Source: Microbacterium soli
GTDB lineage: Bacteria > Actinomycetota > Actinomycetes > Actinomycetales > Microbacteriaceae
NCBI RefSeq assembly: GCF_039539005.1
Contig: NZ_BAABCP010000001.1
Location: forward strand, 2,356,001 to 2,420,000
Direction of reading: 5' to 3'
DNA: 64,000 nucleotides
The notes beneath the pieces are model-generated. The model searched no databases, was not told where the DNA came from, and saw only the letters and a program-made list of their open reading frames with translations. The position numbers and the translations under genes were made by a program. Shown here piece by piece: positions 42,204 through 53,790 of this stretch (position 1 is the stretch's first letter; each line of letters starts with the position of its first letter).

Positions 42204-43888
42204 TCGACGAGATGCGCATCCGCGGCCTCGGCGTCATCGATGACGCCGTGCTTCCGCTGGGCCCCGGGTTCACGGCCGTGACCGGCGAGACCGGCGCGGG
42301 CAAGACCATGGTCATCACAGGGCTCGGACTGCTGCTGGGCGCACGCGCGGATTCCTCCGCGGTGCGCGCGGGCGCGGCACAGGCCTCCGTCGCCGGGGTG
42401 TGGGTGGTGCCGCAGGAGGGCGCGGTCGCCGAGATCGTCGCCGACGCGGGCGGCGAGCTGGAGCCCGCCGGCGATGCCGCCGAGCTGTACGTGTCCCGAA
42501 CGCTCAGTGCCGAAGGGCGCAGCCGCGCCAGCGTGGGAGGACGCCCCGCACCCGCATCCGTGCTGTCGGCGCTGGCGGACGAGCTCGTCGTCGTGCACGG
42601 ACAGTCCGAGCAGCTGCGCCTGCGGTCCGCCGCCGCGCAGCGCGACGCGCTGGATCGGTTCGGGGGCGAGCCGGTTCGTGCCGCGCTGGCCGAGTACTCC
42701 GCCCGACTCGAGGCCTGGCGAGGGGTGGACGCCGAGATCGCCGAGCTCACGGCGAATCGCGACAGGCGCGCGGAGGAGGCCGCTCGGCTTCGCGAGCAGC
42801 TCGCGGAGATCGAGCAGATCGACCCGGAGGAGGGGGAGGACATCGCCCTCGACGAGCGCGCCGAGCGGCTGGAGAACGCCGAGGAGCTGCGGCTGGCGGC
42901 ATCCGTCGCCCGCACGGCGCTGTCGGGGGAGGACGACGAGCCCGACGTCGCGGGGCTGCTGGCCGAAGCACGTCGATCACTGGAGAGAGCCGCCGACCCG
43001 CAGCTGGCGGAGATCGCCGAGTCCGTGGCGGATCTCGGCTACCGAGCGGCGGATCTCGCCGGACGTCTGTCGGGCTACCTCGCCGACCTCGACGAGTCCG
43101 GACCGCATGAGCTGGCCGCAGTGCAGGAGCGCCGTGCGGTCATCGGCGCGCTCGTCAGACGGCATGGATCCCTCGACGAGGCGCTGCAGGTCCGTCGCAC
43201 CGGGTCACTGCGGCTGGCCGAGCTCGACGACGACGGCGACCGCGTCGAGCGGCTCACCGTCGAGGCGACGCAGGCGCGCGCGGCGCTCGATCGTGCGGCG
43301 GCGGAGCTCACCTCCGCGCGCACCGAGGCGGCCGTCCGGCTCTCCGCCGCCGTCACCGAGGAGCTGCATGCCCTGGCGATGCCGGATGCCAGGCTCGAGG
43401 TGCGTGTCTCACCGGGCGCGGAGACCGCGCACGGACACGATGAGGTGGAGATCCAGCTCGCTCCGCATCCGGGCGCCGCACCCCGTTCGCTCGCCCGCAG
43501 CGCCTCCGGCGGGGAGCTCTCGCGCGTGATGCTCGCCATCGAGGTGGTCATCGCCGGCACCGACCCGGTGCCCACGTTCGTCTTCGACGAGGTGGATGCG
43601 GGCATCGGCGGTGCTGCGGCCATCGAGGTCGGTCGCAGGCTCGCGCAGCTCGCCCGCACCTCGCAGGTGATCGCGGTCACCCACCTCGCCCAGGTCGCCG
43701 CCTTCGCGACCAACCACCTGTCCGTCGTGAAGTCCAACGACGGCTCGGTCACCGCATCCAGCATCACCCGACTGTCGGGCCGGGAGCGCGAAGCCGAGAT
43801 GGCCCGGCTGCTGTCCGGGCTCGCCGATTCCGACGCCGCCCTCAGTCACGCCCGCGAACTCCTGAGCCTGGGCTCGGAATCGAACTGA
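42200..43888 (+). CDS. recN: DNA repair protein RecN
   Basis: 562-residue SMC-like ATPase for double-strand break repair. Walker A GETGAGKTM, long central coiled coil (about 160-370), ABC signature SASGGELSRVMLAIE and Walker B FVFDEVDAGIGG. GTG start overlapping nadK by 4 nt. Confidence 0.96.
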   Translation: MIDEMRIRGLGVIDDAVLPLGPGFTAVTGETGAGKTMVITGLGLLLGARADSSAVRAGAAQASVAGVWVVPQEGAVAEIVADAGGELEPAGDAAELYVSRTLSAEGRSRASVGGRPAPASVLSALADELVVVHGQSEQLRLRSAAAQRDALDRFGGEPVRAALAEYSARLEAWRGVDAEIAELTANRDRRAEEAARLREQLAEIEQIDPEEGEDIALDERAERLENAEELRLAASVARTALSGEDDEPDVAGLLAEARRSLERAADPQLAEIAESVADLGYRAADLAGRLSGYLADLDESGPHELAAVQERRAVIGALVRRHGSLDEALQVRRTGSLRLAELDDDGDRVERLTVEATQARAALDRAAAELTSARTEAAVRLSAAVTEELHALAMPDARLEVRVSPGAETAHGHDEVEIQLAPHPGAAPRSLARSASGGELSRVMLAIEVVIAGTDPVPTFVFDEVDAGIGGAAAIEVGRRLAQLARTSQVIAVTHLAQVAAFATNHLSVVKSNDGSVTASSITRLSGREREAEMARLLSGLADSDAALSHARELLSLGSESN

Positions 43889-43894
43889 TAGGAT
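43889..43894 (+). promoter_or_regulatory. Leaderless-type -10 of pyrG
   Basis: TAGGAT, 8 nt before the GTG at 43903. Confidence 0.5.
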
Positions 43895-43896
43895 AA

Positions 43897-46159
<2,263 letters not shown>

Positions 46160-46160
46160 C

Positions 46161-47063
46161 ATGCGCCTCGATGCGGCGCTCGACGCGTACCTCCGCCACA
46201 TCACGATCGAGCGCGGCCTCTCCGAGCACTCCATCGCCGCCTACCGGCGCGACCTCAACGGCTACCTCCGGTGGCTGACGGGACAGGGGGTCGGGACCAC
46301 GGATGCCATCACTCCGGCGATCGTGACGGCGTTCATCGCCGAGCAGGCGGCGGCGGTGCCCGCACCCGCCGCCACGAGCCTCGCCCGTCTGCAGTCGTCG
46401 GTGCGCGGCTGGCACCGATTCCTGGCGCGCGAGGGCATCAAGGAGGACGACCCGACCGGGCGGCTGCGTCCTCCGAAGACGCCGCGCAGACTGCCCAAGG
46501 CGCTCACGATCGAGCAGGTCGAGCGGCTGCTGGCGGCGCCTCCGGCCGATGAGCCCCTCGGCATCCGCGACCGTGCGCTGCTCGAACTGCTGTACGCGAC
46601 CGGCGCCCGCGTCTCCGAGGCCGTCGGCCTGGACGTCGACGACCTCTCCCACGGGGACGTGCTGCGCCTGCGCGGCAAGGGCGACAAGGAGCGCATCGTG
46701 CCGGTCGGCTCGTACGCGCGCGCGGCCGTGGACGCCTATCTCACCCGGGTGCGCCCGGCGCTGGCGGCGAAGGGCCGCGCCACCGCCCGACTGTTCCTCG
46801 GCGCCCGCGGGGCGCCGCTGTCCCGCCAGAGTGCGTGGCTCGTCATCCGTGCCGCCGCCGAGAGCGCCGGCATCACCGCCGAGGTGTCGCCGCACACCCT
46901 GCGGCATTCCTTCGCCACCCACCTGCTGCAGGGAGGCGCCGACGTGCGGGTCGTCCAGGAACTGCTCGGGCACGCGTCCGTGGCGACCACGCAGATCTAC
47001 ACGCACGTCTCGGTGGATGCGCTGCGCGACGTCTACATCACCTCCCACCCCCGCGCCCGCTGA
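46161..47063 (+). CDS. xerD: Site-specific tyrosine recombinase XerD
   Basis: 300 residues. N-terminal SAM-like DNA-binding domain (about 1-90) and catalytic domain with Arg in [11 protein letters not shown], Lys in [24 protein letters not shown], and [16 protein letters not shown] with the nucleophile Tyr. With XerC it resolves chromosome dimers at dif. Full length, located between nudix and parA as in M. tuberculosis. Confidence 0.95.
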   Translation: MRLDAALDAYLRHITIERGLSEHSIAAYRRDLNGYLRWLTGQGVGTTDAITPAIVTAFIAEQAAAVPAPAATSLARLQSSVRGWHRFLAREGIKEDDPTGRLRPPKTPRRLPKALTIEQVERLLAAPPADEPLGIRDRALLELLYATGARVSEAVGLDVDDLSHGDVLRLRGKGDKERIVPVGSYARAAVDAYLTRVRPALAAKGRATARLFLGARGAPLSRQSAWLVIRAAAESAGITAEVSPHTLRHSFATHLLQGGADVRVVQELLGHASVATTQIYTHVSVDALRDVYITSHPRAR

Positions 47064-47180
47064 ACGGTCCGGGACCGGTTCGCCGTCGGCGTGCAGTGGC
47101 ATCCGGAGGCGGCGGAGGACCCGGGGCTGTCCGAGGGGCTGGCCGCAGCGGCGCGGGAGCATGCCGCGCGCCGCCTCTGA
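47064..47180 (+). pseudogene. 3' remnant of a class I glutaminase/peptidase C26-type gene
   Basis: The frame behind the xerD stop reads RDRFAVGVQWHPEAAED and ends LAAAAREHAARRL before TGA at 47178. VGVQWHPE is the C-terminal catalytic His/Glu motif of gamma-glutamyl-GABA hydrolase (PuuD) and related amidotransferases. The rest of the gene, including the Cys, is missing, so a deletion probably removed about 200 residues. Confidence 0.6.
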
Positions 47181-47198
47181 GCCCGCCCGCCCTGCGGC

Positions 47199-47204
47199 TA
47201 CAAT
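47199..47204 (+). promoter_or_regulatory. -10 of the parA-scpAB operon
   Basis: TACAAT, about 29 nt before the GTG at 47234, which has its own AGGAG at 47224-47228. A conventional leadered start. Confidence 0.5.
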
Positions 47205-47233
47205 CGAGCAAGCACGAACGAGCAGGAGAATCG

Positions 47234-48124
47234 GTGGCGGAGAAGGCGACGAAGTCCAAGTCGACGGCGGCGAAGGGGGACGACACCCCCATCGGCCCGA
47301 CGGGGCGTCCGTACCGCGGCTTCGACATCCCCGCTCCGCTGGAGTCCCACGGTCCGGCGCGGATCATCGCGCTGTGCAATCAGAAGGGCGGAGTGGGCAA
47401 GACGACCACGACCATCAACCTGGCCGCCGCGCTCGCCGAGTACGGTCGCAGGGTGCTGGCGGTGGACTTCGATCCGCAGGGTGCGCTGTCGGCCGGCCTC
47501 GGCATCGTCGTGCACGACGTCCCGACCGTCTACGACATGCTCCTGGACGTCAAGCGCGACCCGCACGAGGCCATCGTCCACTCCGCGACGGCGAACCTCG
47601 ACGTGCTGCCCGCCAACATCGACCTCTCCGCCGCCGAGGTGCATCTGGTCAACGAGGTCGCCCGCGAGACCATCCTCTCCCGGGTGCTGCGTCACGTCAC
47701 CGGCGAGTACGACGTCATCCTCATCGACTGCCAGCCGTCGCTGGGCCTGCTCACGGTCAACGCGCTGACCGCCGCGCATGGGGTGCTCATCCCGCTGGAG
47801 TGCGAGTTCTTCGCGCTGCGGGGAGTCGCGCTGCTGATCGAGACCATCGACAAGGTGCGCGACCGTCTGAACCCGTCCCTCACCATGGACGGCCTGCTGG
47901 CGACCATGTACGACCCCCGTACCCTGCACTCGCGCGAGGTGCTGGAACGCGTCGTCGACGCCTTCGGCGACGACGTGCTGGAGACCGTGATCGGCCGCAC
48001 CGTGAAGTTCCCGGACGCCTCGGTGTCGGGTGTGCCGATCACCGAGTACGCGCCGGAGCACGCAGCCGCCCAGGCGTACCTGCGACTGGCGCGGGAGCTT
48101 GTGGCCCGTGGCGCCGTCGCCTGA
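47234..48124 (+). CDS. ParA-family ATPase linked to scpAB
   Basis: 296 residues. Deviant Walker A KGGVGKTTTTINLA, AVDFDPQGAL and LIDCQPSLGLLTVNAL. This is the second, scpA-linked ParA of actinobacteria (Rv1708 position), not the oriC ParA. It probably helps chromosome organisation together with ScpAB-SMC. GTG start. Confidence 0.93.
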   Translation: MAEKATKSKSTAAKGDDTPIGPTGRPYRGFDIPAPLESHGPARIIALCNQKGGVGKTTTTINLAAALAEYGRRVLAVDFDPQGALSAGLGIVVHDVPTVYDMLLDVKRDPHEAIVHSATANLDVLPANIDLSAAEVHLVNEVARETILSRVLRHVTGEYDVILIDCQPSLGLLTVNALTAAHGVLIPLECEFFALRGVALLIETIDKVRDRLNPSLTMDGLLATMYDPRTLHSREVLERVVDAFGDDVLETVIGRTVKFPDASVSGVPITEYAPEHAAAQAYLRLARELVARGAVA

Positions 48125-48923
48125 GCCCGAGGAATCGGACGCCTCACGGTTCCGCGTCTCGCTGTCGAACTTCGACGGCCCGTTCGATCTGCTCCTGACT
48201 CTGATCTCCCAGCGCGAGCTCGACATCACCGAGGTGTCGCTGAGCAGGGTGACCGACGAGTTCATCTCGTACCTGCGCGACCTCGACGGCGACGAGGAGC
48301 TGGAGCAGGCATCGGAGTTCCTCGTCGTCGCCGCGACGCTGCTGGACATGAAGGTGGCGGGTCTGCTGCCGCAGGGTGAACTGGTCGACGCGGAGTCCGT
48401 GGCGCTGCTGGAGGCGCGGGATCTGCTGTTCGCGAGGCTTCTGCAGTACCGCGCCTTCAAGGAGGTGTCGGCATGGTTCGGGCGCTGCCTGCAGCGGGAG
48501 GGCCGCAGGCACGCGCGCGCCGTGCCGCTGGATGCCAAGCATCGCAGCCGGACCCCCGAGCTGGTGTGGACGCTGAGCGCCGACGACTTCGCGGCGCTCG
48601 CCGCGATGGCCTTCGCCCCCAAGGAGCTGCCCTCGGTCGGCCTGGATCACCTGCACGCGCCGCTGGTCAGCATCCGGGAGCAGGCCGCCGTCGTCGTGGC
48701 GATGCTGCGCAGCACGGAGTCGCTGACCTTCCGCGAGCTGATCAGCGGGGTGAGCCAGCCGGGGATCGTCGTGGCGCGGTTCATCTCCGTGCTGGAGCTG
48801 TACCGGCATGCCGCGCTGTCCTTCCAGCAGCTGGAGCCGCTGGGCGAGCTCACCCTGCGCTGGTCGGCGCAGAGCTGGTCGGACGAGCAGCTGGCGACGC
48901 TGGGCGCGGACTACGACAGGTGA
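48108..48923 (+). CDS. scpA: Segregation and condensation protein A
   Basis: 271-residue kleisin of the SMC-ScpAB condensin. SNFDGPFDLLLTLISQRELDI-type N-terminus (shown in part) binds SMC; the C-terminal winged helix has VSQPGIVVARFISVLELYR. GTG 48108 lies in the parA end (17-nt overlap) with GGGAG upstream. Confidence 0.94.
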   Translation: MAPSPEPEESDASRFRVSLSNFDGPFDLLLTLISQRELDITEVSLSRVTDEFISYLRDLDGDEELEQASEFLVVAATLLDMKVAGLLPQGELVDAESVALLEARDLLFARLLQYRAFKEVSAWFGRCLQREGRRHARAVPLDAKHRSRTPELVWTLSADDFAALAAMAFAPKELPSVGLDHLHAPLVSIREQAAVVVAMLRSTESLTFRELISGVSQPGIVVARFISVLELYRHAALSFQQLEPLGELTLRWSAQSWSDEQLATLGADYDR

Positions 48924-48930
48924 GGTGACG

Positions 48931-49539
48931 ATGACCGAGGAGGAGGCCGTGATGGAGGAGGCCGTGCTCGAGACGACTGAGGAGACGCCGCTGGCCGAGC
49001 GGATCGAGGCGATCCTGCTCGTCATCGATGAGCCGATCGCCCTGGTCGCCCTCGCGGCGGCCGTGCATGCGCCCGTGCCGGCCGTGCGGCAGACGCTGGA
49101 GACGCTCGTCGAGGACTACGACGGGCGCGGACGCGGCCCGCGCCGCGGCTTCGAGCTGCGCGAGGTCGGCGGCGGGTGGCGGCTGTACGTCCGTGAGGAC
49201 CACGACGACCTGGTCGCCGACTTCATCGGCGGGCAGGCGCCGTCGAGACTGTCGCAGGCGGCCCTGGAGACGCTCGCCGTCATCGCCTACAAGCAGCCCG
49301 TCACCCGCGGGCAGGTGGCATCGATCCGCGCCGTGAACGTGGACTCGGTGGTGCGCACCCTGCTGGCGCGGGGGCTCATCACGGAGCTGTTCGCCGATGC
49401 CGAGACGGGCGCGATCAACTACGGCACGACGGACCAGCTGCTGGAGCACCTGGGGATCAACTCGATCGACGAGCTGCCCCGGATCTCGCCGCTGCTGGAG
49501 GACGGTGCGGACGGGTTCGACGAGGGAGACATCAGATGA
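48931..49539 (+). CDS. scpB: Segregation and condensation protein B
   Basis: 202 residues with two winged helices; RIEAILLVIDEPI, LSQAALETLAVIAYKQPVTR and IRAVNVDSVVRTLLARGLI are diagnostic. The N-terminal 20 residues are very acidic. A GTG at 48925 is an alternative start. Confidence 0.94.
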   Translation: MTEEEAVMEEAVLETTEETPLAERIEAILLVIDEPIALVALAAAVHAPVPAVRQTLETLVEDYDGRGRGPRRGFELREVGGGWRLYVREDHDDLVADFIGGQAPSRLSQAALETLAVIAYKQPVTRGQVASIRAVNVDSVVRTLLARGLITELFADAETGAINYGTTDQLLEHLGINSIDELPRISPLLEDGADGFDEGDIR

Positions 49540-50351
49540 CCGACGACAGGCCCGCACAGGGCGCCCCGCAGGGCGTCCGGCTGCAGAAGGCCCTGGCCAA
49601 CGCGGGCGTCGCATCGCGTCGCGTCATCGAGCAGTACATCGTCGAAGGACGCATCCGCGTGAACGGGCGCACCGTGACCGAGCTCGGCACCCGCATCGAC
49701 CCGGACGGGGACCGGATCGACGTGGACGGCACGGCCGTGCAGCTGGACGTGTCGAAGCGGTATGTGATGCTCAACAAGCCCACCGGGGTCTACAGCACCA
49801 TGCACGACGAGAAGGGCAGACCGGATCTGCGCCGATTCACGCGGGAATGGCCGGAGCGGCTCTACAACGTCGGGAGGCTGGACGCCCAGACCAGCGGACT
49901 GCTGATCCTCACCAATGACGGCGATCTCGCCCACGTGCTCGCGCACCCGTCGTTCGGCGTGACGAAGGTGTACGTCGCGAAGGTGGCCGGCGCTGTCACC
50001 GCGCAGACGATCGCGACGCTCACCCGCGGGATCGACCTGGAGGACGGCCCCATCAAGGCCGACAGGGCGCGGCTGCTGGACGTGTCTCCCGGCTCTGCGT
50101 CCGCACGCAGCAGCCTCGTGGAGCTGACCCTGCATTCCGGGCGCAACCGCATCGTGCGACGCATGATGGCCGCCGTCGGGCATCCGGTCCAGGAGCTCGT
50201 GCGCCGGCAGTTCGGACCGGTCCACCTGGGAGCCCTCCCGGTCGGGAAGGCCAGGGACCTGAGTAAAATCGAACTCGGCGCGCTGCTGACCCTCTCGCGC
50301 CGGGATTCACCTGCGGCCGCGGGAGACGACGACGAGCAGGAGACCGAGTGA
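49536..50351 (+). CDS. rRNA pseudouridine synthase, RluB/RsuA type
   Basis: 271 residues. S4 domain (LQKALANAGVASRRV), then catalytic Asp in NVGRLDAQTSGLLILTNDG and C-terminal HSGRNRIVRRMMAAVGHPV. Modifies 23S rRNA (RluB-like) by position and family; in M. tuberculosis the equivalent is Rv1711. Coupled to scpB by ATGA. Confidence 0.93.
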   Translation: MTDDRPAQGAPQGVRLQKALANAGVASRRVIEQYIVEGRIRVNGRTVTELGTRIDPDGDRIDVDGTAVQLDVSKRYVMLNKPTGVYSTMHDEKGRPDLRRFTREWPERLYNVGRLDAQTSGLLILTNDGDLAHVLAHPSFGVTKVYVAKVAGAVTAQTIATLTRGIDLEDGPIKADRARLLDVSPGSASARSSLVELTLHSGRNRIVRRMMAAVGHPVQELVRRQFGPVHLGALPVGKARDLSKIELGALLTLSRRDSPAAAGDDDEQETE

Positions 50352-51460
50352 GCGATTCCCCCAGTGCACGCGCATCGCGCACCACCGGCACCGTGCGCAT
50401 CGTCGGCGCGGGGCTGCTCGGAGCCAGCATCGGCCACGCGCTGCGCAGGCAGGACGTCGATGTCGTGCTGGCCGACGTCTCGCCCTCCCAGCTCCGGCTC
50501 GCGATCGACTACGGGGCGGGGCGAGACGCGCGTGACGACGACCGTCCTGGCCTCGTGGTGGTGGCCGTCCCCCCGGACGTGACCGCCGACGTCGTCCAGG
50601 CCGAGCTGGAGGCGCACCCGGAGGCCGTGGTCACCGATGTCGCGAGCGTCAAGCTCGAGCCGTTCACCGAGCTGCGCCGTCGCGGCGTCGACCTGACCAG
50701 GTACATCGGCTCGCACCCCCTCGCGGGCCGCGAGCGCGGCGGAGCCATCTCCGCGCGGGCGGACCTGTTCATCGGCCGGCCGTGGGTGGTGTGCCGCGAT
50801 GAGGAGACCCGCGCGGCCGATCTCGCCGTCGTCGAGGCGCTCGCGCTGGACCTCGGGGCGATGCCGCTGGAGATGACCCCGCAGGAGCACGACCGCTCCG
50901 TCGCCCTGACCTCGCACGTGCCGCAGGTCGTGGCGAGCCTGCTGGCCGCACGGCTGGCATCCGCGGAGCCGGGCTCGCTGAGTCTGGCGGGCCAGGGCGT
51001 GCGCGACACCACCCGCATCGCCGCATCCGCCCCCGAACTGTGGGTGCAGATCCTCAGCGCCAATGCGGGACCCGTCGTCGAGGTGCTCGACGCCCTCGCA
51101 TCCGATCTGCGGGAGGTGTCGGATGCGCTGCGCGAGCCGGACGCCCCCGGCGCGCGGCGGACTATCGCCGATGCGATCCGGCAGGGCAACGAGGGCGTGT
51201 CGCTGCTGCCGGGCAAGCACGGGCAGAACCGTCGTTTTGAGCAGCTCATCGTCATGGTCGACGACACTCCCGGCCAGCTGGGGCGCCTGTTCGGGGAGCT
51301 CGGGGAGTTGGGCGTGAACGTGGAGGACCTGCGGCTGGAGCATTCGCCCGGCGCGCAGTTCGGCCTCGCCGACATCAGCGTGGCGCCGGACGCGCTGCGC
51401 GGCGCCGTCGAGGGTCTGGAGGCGCGCGGCTGGCGGATTGCGGGGAACACCAATGACTGA
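50348..51460 (+). CDS. tyrA: Prephenate dehydrogenase with ACT domain
   Basis: 370 residues. Rossmann [15 protein letters not shown], catalytic [11 protein letters not shown], and a C-terminal ACT domain (about 297-368, [19 protein letters not shown]) for tyrosine feedback control. Makes 4-hydroxyphenylpyruvate. GTG start, 4-nt overlap with the upstream gene. This gene is an extra in the block compared with M. tuberculosis. Confidence 0.94.
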   Translation: MSDSPSARASRTTGTVRIVGAGLLGASIGHALRRQDVDVVLADVSPSQLRLAIDYGAGRDARDDDRPGLVVVAVPPDVTADVVQAELEAHPEAVVTDVASVKLEPFTELRRRGVDLTRYIGSHPLAGRERGGAISARADLFIGRPWVVCRDEETRAADLAVVEALALDLGAMPLEMTPQEHDRSVALTSHVPQVVASLLAARLASAEPGSLSLAGQGVRDTTRIAASAPELWVQILSANAGPVVEVLDALASDLREVSDALREPDAPGARRTIADAIRQGNEGVSLLPGKHGQNRRFEQLIVMVDDTPGQLGRLFGELGELGVNVEDLRLEHSPGAQFGLADISVAPDALRGAVEGLEARGWRIAGNTND

Positions 51461-52172
51461 CACGACCACGTCCTCGGCGTACGACGCGGACAAGGTCATC
51501 GCCATCGACGGACCGGCGGGATCCGGGAAGTCCAGCGTCTCCAAGGCCGTCGCCCGCAGACTGGGGTTCGGGTACCTCGACACCGGTGCCGCCTACCGCG
51601 CGCTGGCCTGGTACGTGCTCGAGCGCGGAGGCGACACGGCGGATGCCGATGCCGTGCGCGCCGCGGCATCCGACCTTCCGCTGCGGCAGCGGCTGGACCC
51701 GGACGACCGGCGCGTCCTGGTCGGCGGCACGGATGTGACCGCCGCGATCCGAGAGCCGCGCGTGTCGGCGGCGGTCAGCGGCGTCGCCCGGGTGCCCGAG
51801 GTGCGCGTGCAGGTGAACGAGATGTTCCGCGCCGTCGTGGCGGATGCCGAGTATCCGGCCGTCGTCGTCGAGGGCCGGGACATCACGACCGTCGTCGCCC
51901 CCGACGCCCCCGTGCGCATTCTCCTGACCGCGGCACCGGAGGTGCGCGCGGCCCGGCGGGCGGGCGAACTGGCGGGGCAGGACGCCGCCGCCGTCGCCGA
52001 GGCGCTGCACCGGCGCGACGCATCGGACAGCGCCGTGGTCGACTTCCTCCACGCCGCCCCGGGCGTCGATGTCGTCGACTCGACAGAACTCGATCTTCCG
52101 CAGACCATCGACGCCGTCCTCGCCGTGATCCGGCGGCGGCGCGATGCCGACAAGGAGCCCCACCATGGCTGA
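51453..52172 (+). CDS. cmk: Cytidylate kinase
   Basis: 239 residues. P-loop [27 protein letters not shown] and [16 protein letters not shown] are as in CMP/dCMP kinases. ATG 51453 has GGGGA 6 nt upstream and overlaps tyrA by 8 nt. Confidence 0.96.
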   Translation: MTDTTTSSAYDADKVIAIDGPAGSGKSSVSKAVARRLGFGYLDTGAAYRALAWYVLERGGDTADADAVRAAASDLPLRQRLDPDDRRVLVGGTDVTAAIREPRVSAAVSGVARVPEVRVQVNEMFRAVVADAEYPAVVVEGRDITTVVAPDAPVRILLTAAPEVRAARRAGELAGQDAAAVAEALHRRDASDSAVVDFLHAAPGVDVVDSTELDLPQTIDAVLAVIRRRRDADKEPHHG

Positions 52173-53685
52173 TGAAGAGTACGTCGGGGAGCCCGACGAC
52201 CTCGCCGACAAGATGGCCGAGCTCGACGAGCAGCTGGCCGAGCAGCGGGCGGAGCTCATGCGCTCCACGCTCGCCGACTACGATCTCGACGAGGAGGACG
52301 CCGATCTGCTGTCCGGTGGTGTCGGCGGCCAGGACGGCATCGAGCACCTGCCCGCCCTGCCGGTCGTCGCGATCGTGGGACGACCGAACGTGGGCAAGTC
52401 CGCGCTGGTCAATCGCATCCTCGGGCGACGTGAGGCCGTCGTGGAGGACACCCCCGGCGTCACCCGGGACCGGGTCACGTACCGGGCGGAGTGGCAGCAG
52501 CGCCGCTTCTCGCTCGTGGACACCGGCGGGTGGGAGCCGGATGCCAAGGGCATCGACCGCTCGGTGGCTGCGCAGGCCGAGGTCGCGATCGATCTGGCCG
52601 ACGTGGTGCTGTTCGTCGTGGATGCGAAGGTCGGCGCGACGTCGACGGACGAGCACGTCGTGAAGCTGCTGCGCAAGAGCGGCAAGCCCGTGCTGCTCGT
52701 CGCGAACAAGATCGATGACGTCCGCCAGGAGCCGGAGGCCGCGGTGCTGTGGAACCTGGGCCTCGGCGAGCCGTATCCGGTCTCCGCCATCCACGGGCGC
52801 GGCGTCGCCGACCTCCTCGATCTCGTCGTCGCGAAGCTGCCCGACGTCTCCGCGGTCGCCACGGCCGAGGTCGGCGGTCCCCGCCGCGTCGCCATCCTCG
52901 GCCGTCCCAACGTGGGGAAGTCCTCACTGCTGAACAGGGCCGCGGGGGAGGAGCGCGTCGTCGTCAACGACCTCGCCGGCACCACTCGCGACCCGGTGGA
53001 CGAGATCGTCGAGCTGGGCGGCAGGCCGTGGCGGCTCGTCGACACCGCCGGCATCCGCCGTCGCGTGCACCTGCAGCAGGGCGCCGACTTCTACGCGTCA
53101 CTGCGCACCTCCGCCGCGCTGGAGAAGGCCGAGGTCGCGGTCGTCGTGATCGACGTGAGCCAGCCGATCAGCGTGCAGGACCTGAACATCATCGACATGG
53201 TGCTGGAATCGGGCCGGGCCCTCGTGCTCGCGTTCAACAAGTGGGACCGTCTGTCCGACGACGACCTGGAGAACGCCGACCGGCGCCGGTACCTCGAGCG
53301 GGAGATCGAGCAGGACCTCGCGCACGTGACATGGGCGCCGCGCGTGAACATCTCGGCGAAGACGGGGTGGCATCTCGACAAGCTCGTGCCCGCCCTGGAG
53401 CGTGCGCTGGAGAACTGGGACCGCCGCATCCCCACCGGCAAGTTCAACGCGTTCCTCACCGAGCTGGTGGCCGCGCACCCGCATCCACTGCGCGGCGGCA
53501 AGCAGCCGCGCGTGCTGTTCGGCACGCAGGCCTCCACCCGCCCGCCGACGTTCGTGCTGTTCACGACGGGCTTCCTCGACCCCGGCTATCGCCGGTTCAT
53601 CCAGCGCCGCCTGCGGGAGATCTACGCCTTCGAGGGCACTCCGATCGTCATCAACATGCGGGTGCGGGAGCGTCGGCGGCGGTAA
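52165..53685 (+). CDS. der: GTPase Der (EngA)
   Basis: 506 residues, two G domains in tandem for 50S assembly: [13 protein letters not shown] and DTGGWEPD in G1, [13 protein letters not shown] and DTAGIRRR in G2, then a KH-like C-terminal domain. An acidic N-terminal extension of about 65 residues precedes G1. AAGGAG precedes the ATG; overlaps cmk by 8 nt. Confidence 0.97.
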   Translation: MADEEYVGEPDDLADKMAELDEQLAEQRAELMRSTLADYDLDEEDADLLSGGVGGQDGIEHLPALPVVAIVGRPNVGKSALVNRILGRREAVVEDTPGVTRDRVTYRAEWQQRRFSLVDTGGWEPDAKGIDRSVAAQAEVAIDLADVVLFVVDAKVGATSTDEHVVKLLRKSGKPVLLVANKIDDVRQEPEAAVLWNLGLGEPYPVSAIHGRGVADLLDLVVAKLPDVSAVATAEVGGPRRVAILGRPNVGKSSLLNRAAGEERVVVNDLAGTTRDPVDEIVELGGRPWRLVDTAGIRRRVHLQQGADFYASLRTSAALEKAEVAVVVIDVSQPISVQDLNIIDMVLESGRALVLAFNKWDRLSDDDLENADRRRYLEREIEQDLAHVTWAPRVNISAKTGWHLDKLVPALERALENWDRRIPTGKFNAFLTELVAAHPHPLRGGKQPRVLFGTQASTRPPTFVLFTTGFLDPGYRRFIQRRLREIYAFEGTPIVINMRVRERRRR

Positions 53686-53724
53686 CCGCAGTTTGGGTCG
53701 CGGCGCCCGTCGAAGGGATAATGA

Positions 53725-53754
53725 GAACGGATGCCGTGATCCCGGCATCCGTTC
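53725..53754 (+). terminator. Hairpin between der and the dehydrogenase gene
   Basis: Perfect 11-bp stem (53725-53735 with 53744-53754) with an 8-nt loop, containing GGATGCC/GGCATCC. GATAAT-like sequence at 53717-53722 could make it the first structure of the downstream mRNA instead of a terminator. Confidence 0.5.
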
Positions 53755-53790
53755 CCGCTCGGCCCACGAGGCCCGCCGAAGGAGACTGCG

